A DNA stretch of 26,128 nt from Acidimicrobiaceae bacterium (GTDB lineage: Bacteria; Actinomycetota; Acidimicrobiia; Acidimicrobiales; Microtrichaceae). The notes under the pieces are model-generated. The model worked only from the letters and a program-made list of their open reading frames with translations. It ran no database searches and was not told where the DNA came from. Position 1 is the stretch's first letter. Each line of letters starts with the position of its first letter. The DNA lies in assembly GCA_003514205.1 (NCBI GenBank), contig DORQ01000178.1:406-26533 (forward strand), in the 5' to 3' direction. Of this stretch, positions 1-7,116 are shown one piece after another. The position numbers and the translations under genes were made by a program.

Positions 1-276
1 CCGTGGTACTTCCTCGGGCTTCAGGAACTCCTCACGATGTTCCATCCAATGGTGGCCGGTGTGACCATCCCCGGTATGGGAATCTTCCTCCTGATTCTGG
101 CGCCGTACGTCGATCGCAACCCCTCAAACAAGCCTGAAGATCGCAAGTTCGCGATCTCACTCATGACTGTTCACCTGATGTTCTGGGCGATTCTCGTCAT
201 GATTGGATCTTTCTTCAGAGGTCCAGGTTTCAACTTCACGTTGCCGTGGCGCGACGGCCTGTTCTTCGAGCTATAG
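1..276 (+). CDS. Cytochrome b C-terminal part (bc/b6f-type quinol:cytochrome c reductase), 5'-truncated
   Basis: This is the last 91 codons of a membrane cytochrome b; the gene begins before the window. The first visible residues PWYFLGLQELL are the PEWYFL-type quinol-oxidation (Qo) site motif of the C-terminal cytochrome b domain, in the form common in b6f subunit IV and Gram-positive cytochromes b. Two hydrophobic helices follow (about residues 14-34 and 50-70 of the visible part), separated by a YVDRNPS loop, and the chain ends with FFRGPGFNF. The product oxidises membrane quinol and passes one electron to the Rieske protein encoded next. The haem-binding N-terminal half is not visible, so I cannot tell whether the gene is a full-length cytochrome b or a split subunit-IV type. 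A 63-bp gap separates it from the Rieske gene. Confidence 0.9.
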   Translation, partial: PWYFLGLQELLTMFHPMVAGVTIPGMGIFLLILAPYVDRNPSNKPEDRKFAISLMTVHLMFWAILVMIGSFFRGPGFNFTLPWRDGLFFEL

Positions 277-339
277 CGAGGCGTTCACTATGCTCACCCA
301 CCCCCTGCTAGTACCCACTTTTCTCACTCGAGGTGAATC

Positions 340-1194
340 ATGGGACCTGTAATCGTTATTGCGATAGTGCTCATAGTGTTGGCGGCCGCTGGCGTCGTTG
401 TCGCGGGATCGCGCCGCAAAGAGCTAGGCAGCGCCACTGGCGAGCTCTCACGCGAGACCTTGAAGCGAGATAGCGCGCAGCGCAAGGCGAAGAGCGAAAC
501 AAGCACAAACGAGCCGGCGCTCGTGGGGAAGTCGTTGGAGCGAGCGGCAATCGTCTCGCGAGGTGCACTGGTCCCGGCGGGCGCGACGGCACCAGTCATG
601 TGGGTACCTCCCGATGCTGAGGAGCTTGGAGTTACTCGACGCATGTTCCTCAATCGGTCAATTGTGAGCTTCATGGGTCTGTCGATCCTCACGTTCGCGG
701 CCAGTGCCTTCACTGCATTCCTGTGGCCCACTGGTGCGGGTGGTTTCGGCTCCAAGATCCGCGTTGGCAAGATCGTCGACCTGAAGAGTGAGATCAAGAA
801 GAACGGCGGCTTCCTCTACAAGCCAGAGGGCAGGATGTGGCTGGTCGAATATCCAGAGACAGCCTTGCCGAAGGCGCGGGTCGCATACGCTGGGCTGCCG
901 TGTCTTCCCGCAATGGAAGCTGGTGTCATGCCGATCTACCAGAAATGCGTTCACCTTGGATGTCGCGTGCCCTCGTGTCTCACCTCGCAATGGTTCGAGT
1001 GCCCGTGTCACGGTTCTCAGTACAACCAAGCCGGGGAGCGCAAGGGCGGCCCAGCGCCGCGTGGGCTCGACAGCTTCGCGACTGAGGTGTCGCCAGATGG
1101 CGTTCTTACGGTAGACACCGGGAAGATTGTCCAGGGGTCGCCGCTTGGCACCAACACCACAGGACAAGAAGCCCAAGGGCCGCACTGCTTGTAG
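340..1194 (+). CDS. qcrA: Rieske [2Fe-2S] iron-sulfur protein of the bc complex
   Basis: This 284-aa protein takes an electron from quinol at cytochrome b and hands it to cytochrome c. The Rieske motifs are complete: C203-x-H205-x-x-C208 and C221-P-C223-H224-G-S. By homology the cluster ligands are C203, H205, C221 and H224, and C208-C223 would form the disulfide. The N-terminus has a hydrophobic helix at residues 3-23 followed by SRRKE, then about 75 polar residues. A twin-arginine motif T-R100-R101-M-F-L-N comes next, and a second helix at about 107-130. This arrangement matches the dual Sec/Tat insertion known for actinobacterial Rieske proteins, which usually have three helices; I see two here. 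The ATG at 340 is preceded by GAGGTG at a good distance. Two extra cysteines (C188, C213) lie around the first motif. The gene sits between cytochrome b and a dihaem cytochrome c. Confidence 0.95.
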   Translation: MGPVIVIAIVLIVLAAAGVVVAGSRRKELGSATGELSRETLKRDSAQRKAKSETSTNEPALVGKSLERAAIVSRGALVPAGATAPVMWVPPDAEELGVTRRMFLNRSIVSFMGLSILTFAASAFTAFLWPTGAGGFGSKIRVGKIVDLKSEIKKNGGFLYKPEGRMWLVEYPETALPKARVAYAGLPCLPAMEAGVMPIYQKCVHLGCRVPSCLTSQWFECPCHGSQYNQAGERKGGPAPRGLDSFATEVSPDGVLTVDTGKIVQGSPLGTNTTGQEAQGPHCL

Positions 1195-1240
1195 CAGTGA
1201 GCTCGAGAAACGATCGGTATATGTTCACAACACAAGATGT

Positions 1241-1246
1241 AGGTGG
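1241..1246 (+). promoter_or_regulatory. Ribosome binding site fixing the dihaem cytochrome c start
   Basis: AGGTGG lies 9 bases before the ATG at 1256, within the 61-bp gap after the Rieske stop codon. It is the reason for rejecting the longer upstream frame that would overlap the Rieske gene. Confidence 0.6.
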
Positions 1247-1255
1247 TCTGAGCGA

Positions 1256-2458
1256 ATGATTGCCCTGATGACAACTCAACGGTCAGTGGCGTACGTGATT
1301 GGAGCGGTGATCTTCATCGGCGCTGCATTCTTCATCGTGAGCCAAATGGTGAAGGGGCGTGCTGAGCTCGGCTCCGAGATCGAACTGGCCCCGAACCGGA
1401 AGCAATATCTGCCGGACGAGGAGCTGGAGGGTCCCAAGCTCAATGCTGCTCTCTGGAGCGCCTTTGGGCTGCTCATCATCGTTGCTCTCTCGTTGCCGCT
1501 CGTGTGGCTAGGTGAACCGGGCCGAGAAGAGGGCGCGAGGAAAGACTTCCTTCACACGTTCGAGCATCGTGGAGAGCTGCTCTACTCGGAGGGCGCTCAG
1601 TGCGTGAAGTGTCATGGGCCCGAGGGAAGTGGTGGTGCCGCTTCGTTTGTGATCACTGACGAGAACGGCAAGTACGTCGACACCGTCAACTGGACTGCGC
1701 CAGCGCTTGACACGCTCATGTACCGCTTCAGCAAGGCCGAGGTTATGGACATCCTCAACTACGGCCGTCCGGGCACGCCGATGCCCGCATGGGGTGTGGT
1801 GGGTGGGGGCCCAAACACCGTTCAACAACTCAACAACGTGATCGAGTACCTGTGGACGGTGCAGCTTTCTCCTGAAGAAGTTCGGAAGCGAGTGGATGAA
1901 GCAGTCGCCGGAATCGACGCAGATCTAGCCGAGCGGATGATTGCCACACGTGAGGCCAACGCAGCAAATGCGAATGTGATCGACGGCAACTCCGAGGAAT
2001 TCGAACGATTGAGCATCGCGGACGAGTTGCAGCTTGGCGAGATTCTCTTTTCTCTCAAGGGTGATTCAGTGGGAGGCAATGCCTTCAACTGCTCGCGTTG
2101 CCACGTCGCAGGCGACTCTTATGGAAAGCCTTGGGAGTCCATCGACACGATCGCACGAGGACGCTTCGGACCGGATCTCGTTGGTATCGAGCAGAACCTC
2201 ACGGAGAAGCAGCACTATGCGCTGGTCTTCACGGGATCTGAAGCTGGCAAGCAGTATGGCGCAAGCAACATTGGCTCAGGTCGGATGCCAGGCTTCGGAG
2301 TGAATGCCAACAACGGTGCGACAGATGACCGTCGAAAGTTCGGCCCAGCGGGCATCTATAGCCCCGAGCAGATTTGGGCGATTGTGACCTATGAGCGGAA
2401 TCTCAGCGCGGTTCGCGCTGGCGCCGCGAGCGGATCTAGCAAGGATGGTGGTCAGTGA
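1256..2458 (+). CDS. Membrane-anchored dihaem cytochrome c of the bc complex
   Basis: This 400-aa c-type cytochrome probably accepts electrons from the Rieske protein and delivers them to a terminal oxidase, like actinobacterial QcrC, although its architecture differs. It has two CxxCH haem-attachment sites, C116-V-K-C119-H120 and C279-S-R-C282-H283. Each is followed by a plausible axial methionine, M176 in a PMPAW context and M344 in RMPGFG. Two N-terminal hydrophobic helices (about 10-33 and 64-84) anchor it, and both haem domains follow the second helix, so they should lie outside the membrane. An open frame continues upstream to 1127, but that stretch overlaps the Rieske gene. The ATG at 1256 has AGGTGG at 1241-1246 and is the better start; ATG 1268 is an alternative. 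The stop overlaps the next start by one base (TGATG). Confidence 0.9.
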   Translation: MIALMTTQRSVAYVIGAVIFIGAAFFIVSQMVKGRAELGSEIELAPNRKQYLPDEELEGPKLNAALWSAFGLLIIVALSLPLVWLGEPGREEGARKDFLHTFEHRGELLYSEGAQCVKCHGPEGSGGAASFVITDENGKYVDTVNWTAPALDTLMYRFSKAEVMDILNYGRPGTPMPAWGVVGGGPNTVQQLNNVIEYLWTVQLSPEEVRKRVDEAVAGIDADLAERMIATREANAANANVIDGNSEEFERLSIADELQLGEILFSLKGDSVGGNAFNCSRCHVAGDSYGKPWESIDTIARGRFGPDLVGIEQNLTEKQHYALVFTGSEAGKQYGASNIGSGRMPGFGVNANNGATDDRRKFGPAGIYSPEQIWAIVTYERNLSAVRAGAASGSSKDGGQ

Positions 2459-3576
2459 TGGGCGGAGCTTCAATGTTGGGAGCAATCGCATTCGACCCCA
2501 CGATTCGGGGAATCCTGATTGTGGTCGTGGCCATGGTCTCACTGGTGGGATCGATCTACATGATTCTTGCGACGAATACAGGGGCACGCGTCGCCTTCCT
2601 CATAACATCCTCTGGCTTCTTCGGTTGGATGGTGATCATGACCATCGTGTGGGTCATTTACGGCATCGGCTTGGTTGGCCGAGCACCGGCTTGGATGCCC
2701 ACGGACATCAACCTTGATCGCGCAACCCCAGTACCTGAGGTTCAGCAGTTTGCCGATCTGCCTCCAACGGACAAGCAAGAGGATCCTGCCGAAGTTCTTG
2801 CTGACTTTCCCCTCTTGCAGAGCCTCGCTCGCGGGAACGAGGGTAAGGCATACGCCCCTACCTCGATGACCAAACTCAAGACAGTCATTCAGCCCTGGGT
2901 GATTGCGTCGGCCGAGTCCGTGGCCGAGGTTGCAGCGAAGGCCGAAGCGACAGTTCCGGAGGATATCGCAGCGGATCCCGAGCTTGCAGCACTGTATGCG
3001 GCTGGGGGTGAGAAGCTCTCAAAAGAGGTGAATGCGCAGGCGTTGGAGCTCCGAGATCGAATCGAGAAGCCGCTGAACGGTTGGTGCCTGTTGACCGAAT
3101 CGGATCCGCGACGCGGCGAGGCGGTTGCTTCAGCAGATGCCGCGCTCATTGCGGAGAAGATCTTTGGTGACACGACCGAACCTGCTGACTACATCGTGAA
3201 GGACGTCTATTTCTTCGGCGGCAAGGCTCAGTGCGAGCCGGTGGACGAGCTCCCGACCGCTACTCGAGCCTTCAATAGGGTGAAGTCAGTTTTTCAGGTG
3301 CTGAACCCAAAGCTCTATAGCGCTGTGACCCTCGTGAAGGTGAAGGATGTTGTTGTTGAGCCAGGTGGCACCCCGCCCTCGGCGACTGCGGATCCAAAGG
3401 CTGGCGAGGTAACCGTCGTCATGCTGCGCAACCTCGGCAACAAGCGATTCATTCCGTTCACATTGTTCATGATCTCGCTCATGGGCTTCATCATCTTCAC
3501 CAGCATTTTGCATTACCGAGACAAGCAAGCCATGGCCATCCGAGACGCCTTCGGCGGGGCCGGCAAGGGGAAGTAG
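2458..3576 (+). CDS. Unknown three-helix membrane protein between bc complex and complex I
   Basis: I do not recognise the family of this 372-aa protein. Two hydrophobic helices lie at the N-terminus (about 17-38 and 46-74). A polar domain of about 250 residues follows, containing an Ala/Glu-rich, probably helical stretch (about 150-205) and two cysteines (C210, C259). A third helix is at about 331-351, with a basic tail (HYRDKQ and a GKGK end). The basic tail suggests an inside C-terminus, which would put the polar domain outside and make a C210-C259 disulfide possible; this is inference. No haem, Fe-S or nucleotide motif is visible. It overlaps the cytochrome c stop by one base and ends 3 bp before nuoA, so it is almost certainly co-expressed with respiratory genes. 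An accessory or assembly subunit of the bc complex, or a link between complexes, is the natural guess. GTG 2455 is an alternative start; AAGGATGG at 2441-2448 serves either. Confidence 0.85.
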   Translation: MGGASMLGAIAFDPTIRGILIVVVAMVSLVGSIYMILATNTGARVAFLITSSGFFGWMVIMTIVWVIYGIGLVGRAPAWMPTDINLDRATPVPEVQQFADLPPTDKQEDPAEVLADFPLLQSLARGNEGKAYAPTSMTKLKTVIQPWVIASAESVAEVAAKAEATVPEDIAADPELAALYAAGGEKLSKEVNAQALELRDRIEKPLNGWCLLTESDPRRGEAVASADAALIAEKIFGDTTEPADYIVKDVYFFGGKAQCEPVDELPTATRAFNRVKSVFQVLNPKLYSAVTLVKVKDVVVEPGGTPPSATADPKAGEVTVVMLRNLGNKRFIPFTLFMISLMGFIIFTSILHYRDKQAMAIRDAFGGAGKGK

Positions 3577-3579
3577 CTG

Positions 3580-4056
3580 GTGGGTCAATACCTCCCAATT
3601 CTTGCGCTGGGTATTCTTGCCACGCTCTTTGCGCTCATCAGCCTGATTGCATCTCGGCTTCTGAACCCCGGTCGCCCCAACGATGCCAAGAACGCTCCGT
3701 ATGAGTGCGGAATTGTTGACCAAGTAGCACCACCCGAGCGTTTCCCGGTGCGCTTCTATCTCGTTGCAATGATCTTCATTGTGTTCGATATCGAGATCAT
3801 CTTTCTCTATCCATTCACTGCGGTGTATCGAGAGCTCGGATCGTTCGGGCTGGTCTCGGTGATTGAGTTCGCCGTGGCAGTCTTTGCCTCATTTCTGTAT
3901 GTCGTGGCGAACGGGGCACTCGATTGGGGCCCGCTGAAGCAGGTTCGAAGGAGCGGCATGATGGTGACTCCATCGAGGACGTCAACTTCCACGATTCGCC
4001 GAGTTGGACAAGAAGGACGCGAAGTCCACGTCGGAGACGAAGGGGTCGCAGCCTAG
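3580..4056 (+). CDS. nuoA: NADH-quinone oxidoreductase subunit A
   Basis: NuoA is a three-helix membrane subunit at the junction between the peripheral arm of complex I and the quinone channel. The conserved loop YEC43G with the following [17 protein letters not shown], and the acidic residues D70 and E72 inside helix 2, are all present. Helices lie at about 4-25, 58-80 and 88-110. At 158 aa it is longer than the usual 115-125: a basic tail of about 40 residues follows the last helix and contains [11 protein letters not shown]. The start is GTG at 3580, after AAGGGGAAG that overlaps the end of the preceding gene. It is the first gene of a complete nuo operon, and its TAG overlaps the nuoB GTG by one base (TAGTG). 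Confidence 0.95.
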   Translation: MGQYLPILALGILATLFALISLIASRLLNPGRPNDAKNAPYECGIVDQVAPPERFPVRFYLVAMIFIVFDIEIIFLYPFTAVYRELGSFGLVSVIEFAVAVFASFLYVVANGALDWGPLKQVRRSGMMVTPSRTSTSTIRRVGQEGREVHVGDEGVAA

Positions 4057-4661
4057 TGGGCCTGATCCAGAACGTTTCCGAAGATGGCCTTGCAGGTCTT
4101 GAGCACAACTTTCTCACTGGCTCCATCGAGAGCTTGGTCAACTGGTCGCGTGCTCGCAGCTGCTGGCCAGCCACCTTTGGTTTGGCTTGTTGCGCCATCG
4201 AGATGATGGCTACGGGCGGAGCGCATTACGATCTCGCGCGCTATGGCATGGAGGTGTTTCGTGCCAGCCCTCGGCAAGCGGATCTCATGATTGTGGCCGG
4301 AAGGCTGAGCCAGAAGATGGCCCCGGTGCTTCGCCAGATCTACGACCAGATGATGGAACCCAAATGGGTGATTTCCATGGGCGTCTGCGCGAGCTCGGGC
4401 GGAATGTTCAACAACTACGCCCTCGTGCAAGGGGTCGACCAGATTGTGCCGGTTGATGTATACGCACCAGGTTGTCCGCCTGGCCCAGAGACTTTGATGC
4501 ACGCGATTCTTACCTTGCATAGCAAGATCGAATCTGGCGAGCTTGTCCGGCGACGAGCCGAGACGGGTGCGGGCGCGGGACTGATTCTTCCCTCCACGGC
4601 GGGTTCCTTCGAGAGTGATGGGGCGGTTGCCACACCAGTTGGAATCGGACTCGGAAAATGA
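4056..4661 (+). CDS. nuoB: NADH-quinone oxidoreductase subunit B
   Basis: This 201-aa subunit carries the terminal [4Fe-4S] cluster N2, which reduces quinone. The ligands are visible: the tandem pair C45-C46 in [11 protein letters not shown]111 in GVCASSGG and C140 in APGCPPGPE. Start choice matters. The frame is open upstream to 3924, but that part overlaps nuoA and encodes an arginine-rich string unlike any NuoB. GTG at 4056, overlapping the nuoA stop by one base and preceded by GAAGGGGT at 4039-4046, gives a normal-length protein beginning MGLIQN. The C-terminus overlaps nuoC by 4 bp (ATGA). Confidence 0.95.
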   Translation: MGLIQNVSEDGLAGLEHNFLTGSIESLVNWSRARSCWPATFGLACCAIEMMATGGAHYDLARYGMEVFRASPRQADLMIVAGRLSQKMAPVLRQIYDQMMEPKWVISMGVCASSGGMFNNYALVQGVDQIVPVDVYAPGCPPGPETLMHAILTLHSKIESGELVRRRAETGAGAGLILPSTAGSFESDGAVATPVGIGLGK

Positions 4662-5194
4662 CTGCGGAATCCTCTCAAGAAGAGATCGACGCGCCTGAAA
4701 CAGAGTCAGTGCCCCAGGAACTTCTCCATGGGGCTCCAGTTGTGGGCGAGGGCACCGACCGAACGCTTTTTGCAGGCAGAGAGGGAATCCTTGATCTAGT
4801 TCGAGCCCTTCGTGCAGATGGCTTCTACCAATGCATCGACTTGTGTGCAGTGGACTACCTCACTCATCCCTGTCGCCCAGCGCTTCCAGCCGGAATAGAG
4901 CCCGAGCGTTTTGAGGTCGTTGTTCATCTCATCAACCACAGTGATCGAACCCGAATTCGAATCCGCGTGCAGGTTCCGGCTGAAGACGCCACCATGCCCA
5001 CGCTGTTTCCAGTGCACCCCACTGTGGAAGCTATGGAGCGGGAGGCCTTTGACCTCATGGGCATCCACTTTGTTGGGCACCCCGACATGTCGCGGATCTT
5101 GATGCCTGACGACTGGAATGGACATCCGCTCCGTAAGGACTACGAGGTTGGGCGGATCCCGGTTCAATTCAAGTCAGTTCCGGGGGCGAGATAA
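4658..5194 (+). CDS. nuoC: NADH-quinone oxidoreductase subunit C (30 kDa type)
   Basis: NuoC is a peripheral-arm subunit that packs against NuoD near the quinone site and carries no cofactor. The family signature is near the end of this 178-aa protein: [20 protein letters not shown] followed by [17 protein letters not shown] (about 127-163). It is a stand-alone protein, not the fused NuoCD of enterobacteria. An acidic N-terminal segment of about 25 residues ([13 protein letters not shown]) precedes the conserved domain. ATG 4658 overlaps the nuoB stop by 4 bp, and nuoD starts 3 bp after the stop. Confidence 0.95.
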   Translation: MTAESSQEEIDAPETESVPQELLHGAPVVGEGTDRTLFAGREGILDLVRALRADGFYQCIDLCAVDYLTHPCRPALPAGIEPERFEVVVHLINHSDRTRIRIRVQVPAEDATMPTLFPVHPTVEAMEREAFDLMGIHFVGHPDMSRILMPDDWNGHPLRKDYEVGRIPVQFKSVPGAR

Positions 5195-5197
5195 CCC

Positions 5198-6481
5198 ATG
5201 ACACGTGATCTTGATCTCACTGCACTTGACGATGCTCTGACGCGGCTGACGAGTGATGACTCGGTGCTGAGGTTGTCTCAGCACGAGGCTGAGCAACGCT
5301 CTGGCTATCAAGCCGATAGCAACCGCATGATCCTCAACATGGGTCCGCAACATCCGTCGACTCATGGCGTGCTGCGCCTGGTGCTTGAGCTCGAGGGCGA
5401 AATCATCAAGCGTTCGAAACCAGTGATTGGCTACCTGCACACTGGGATGGAAAAGACCGGCGAAGAACTCACCTATGTGCAAGGGGCGACCAACGTCACC
5501 CGCATGGACTATGCGGCACCGTTGTTTAATGAACTCGCGTTCTCGCTCACTACCGAGAAACTTCTTGGCATCGAGGCCCCCGAGCGAGCGCAGTGGATTC
5601 GCATGCTGATGTGCGAAATGAATCGCTTGAGCTCGCACTTGTTGTTCATGGCAACCAATGGCATGGACCTGGGTGCTGTTTCGATGATGTTGTATGGCTG
5701 GCGCGAGCGGGAAGAAGTACTGAGGTTTTTCGAGTCCGTCACCGGCCTACGCATGAATCACAACTACATCCGTCCCGGTGGCGTGGCTGCCGACTTACCC
5801 GACGGGTGGCGCGACGATATTCGCCGAATCTTGGATCCCCTGCCTGAGCGTCTTGATGAATTCGACACACTCATGACTGGCCAGCCCATTTGGCGGGAGC
5901 GACTTCAGGGCACTGGCGTCATCACGGCTGAAGAAGCGCTCGCCCTGGGTGCGACTGGACCAATTCTGCGTTCAACCGGCTACGCGTGGGATCTCCGCCG
6001 AGACATGCCGTATCTGCGTTACGACCAAGTTGAGTTCGATGTGGTTGTCGGAAGCTACGGCGATTCATTTGATCGGTATGCGATCCGCCTTGGTGAGATT
6101 CACGAGTCGATTCGGATTATCCGACAGATTCTCGACCAGATGCCGCTGGGTGATTACCGCATCCAGGACAAGAAAGTGACACCCCCGCCGAGGGGTCGAA
6201 TCGATGAATCGATGGAAGCCCTCATTCATCACTTCAAGATCTTCACCGAGGGGTTCAAAGTTCCTGCTGGCGAAGCCTACGTGGCCGTTGAATCTCCTCG
6301 TGGCGAACTCGGTTGCTACATCGTGTCCGATGGCGGACCGAAGCCCTATCGGATGCATGTTCGAGGCCCGAGCTTCGTCAACCTCCAGACGCTTCCGCAT
6401 CTCATGCGAGACAGCCTCATCGCCGACACCGTCGCGATTGTGTCCTCGGTGGATCCGATTATGGGGGAGGTTGATCGATGA
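5198..6481 (+). CDS. nuoD: NADH-quinone oxidoreductase subunit D (49 kDa type)
   Basis: This 427-aa subunit forms the quinone-binding chamber together with NuoB. Conserved segments are NMGPQHPSTHGVLRL (about 47-61), the loop GYLHTGMEKTGEELTY (about 76-91) in the form usual in Gram-positive and Deinococcus-type enzymes, RGELGCYIVSDGG near 369-381, and the C-terminal DPIMGEVDR. The [NiFe]-hydrogenase large-subunit cysteines are absent, as expected for a complex I member. About 40 poorly conserved residues precede the conserved core. It starts 3 bp after nuoC with GGGGGCGAG upstream, and overlaps nuoE by 4 bp (ATGA). Confidence 0.96.
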   Translation: MTRDLDLTALDDALTRLTSDDSVLRLSQHEAEQRSGYQADSNRMILNMGPQHPSTHGVLRLVLELEGEIIKRSKPVIGYLHTGMEKTGEELTYVQGATNVTRMDYAAPLFNELAFSLTTEKLLGIEAPERAQWIRMLMCEMNRLSSHLLFMATNGMDLGAVSMMLYGWREREEVLRFFESVTGLRMNHNYIRPGGVAADLPDGWRDDIRRILDPLPERLDEFDTLMTGQPIWRERLQGTGVITAEEALALGATGPILRSTGYAWDLRRDMPYLRYDQVEFDVVVGSYGDSFDRYAIRLGEIHESIRIIRQILDQMPLGDYRIQDKKVTPPPRGRIDESMEALIHHFKIFTEGFKVPAGEAYVAVESPRGELGCYIVSDGGPKPYRMHVRGPSFVNLQTLPHLMRDSLIADTVAIVSSVDPIMGEVDR

Positions 6482-7116
6482 GTCGGTTTACTCGTGAGAA
6501 TGAACTCCTCGCACGTGAGATTATTGCTCGCTACCCGCGTCCGAAGTCGGCAACGATTCCGCTGTGTCACCTCGCCCAAGAACAAGACGGCTTTCTCGCG
6601 GAAGACGCGATGCGTCATATCAGCGAACTGGTCGGAATCACCGCAGCTGAGGTTCGAGGCACTGCCAGCTTCTATGAGATGTTCAAGCTGAAACCAGTTG
6701 GCAAGTACCTCATCAATGTATGTACCAACATCAGTTGCCAGCTTCTCGGTGGTGAGGAGTTACTTGAGCATGCTGAGCAGTCGCTCGGAATCCGGAGCGG
6801 ATCGACCACCGAGGATGGGTTGTTCACACTCGAGGATGTCGAGTGCATTGCGGCCTGCACCGAGGCTCCTGCGTGTCAGGTGAACTACCGCTATTTCAAC
6901 ACTGTCAGCAATGAGCAGTTCGACTCGCTGGTTGAAGATCTCCGTGCCGGACGAAACGGAGAGATTCCCGACCACGGGACACTCGGACGTGTTCGTCAAC
7001 ACATTGAGCCCGGCCAAGTCGCGAACATCACTGCACCGGAGCAGCAATCTGAGCCTGGCTGGTTTCGTGATCGAAACACTGCTGCGGCTGCCGAACAGGG
7101 GGAGGTTTCATCATGA
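6478..7116 (+). CDS. nuoE: NADH-quinone oxidoreductase subunit E (24 kDa, [2Fe-2S])
   Basis: NuoE is a thioredoxin-fold subunit holding the [2Fe-2S] cluster N1a beside the FMN of NuoF in the NADH dehydrogenase module. The four ligands are visible as C82-x4-C87 and C123-x3-C127, with a normal N-terminal helical domain in front. The 212-aa protein extends about 60 residues past the thioredoxin-like core (from about 155). The tail is polar and has no motif I can name. Both ends overlap neighbours by 4 bp, with nuoD at ATG 6478 and with nuoF at its stop. Confidence 0.95.
   Translation: MSRFTRENELLAREIIARYPRPKSATIPLCHLAQEQDGFLAEDAMRHISELVGITAAEVRGTASFYEMFKLKPVGKYLINVCTNISCQLLGGEELLEHAEQSLGIRSGSTTEDGLFTLEDVECIAACTEAPACQVNYRYFNTVSNEQFDSLVEDLRAGRNGEIPDHGTLGRVRQHIEPGQVANITAPEQQSEPGWFRDRNTAAAAEQGEVSS

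Noticed and set aside
1127..1255. Upstream extension of the dihaem cytochrome c frame
   Set aside because: It overlaps the Rieske gene and encodes no recognisable signal or anchor; ATG 1256 has a proper ribosome binding site and begins just before the first helix.
3924..4055. Upstream in-frame extension of nuoB rich in arginine
   Set aside because: It overlaps nuoA in another frame, resembles no NuoB N-terminus, and GTG 4056 with a good ribosome binding site gives the normal protein.
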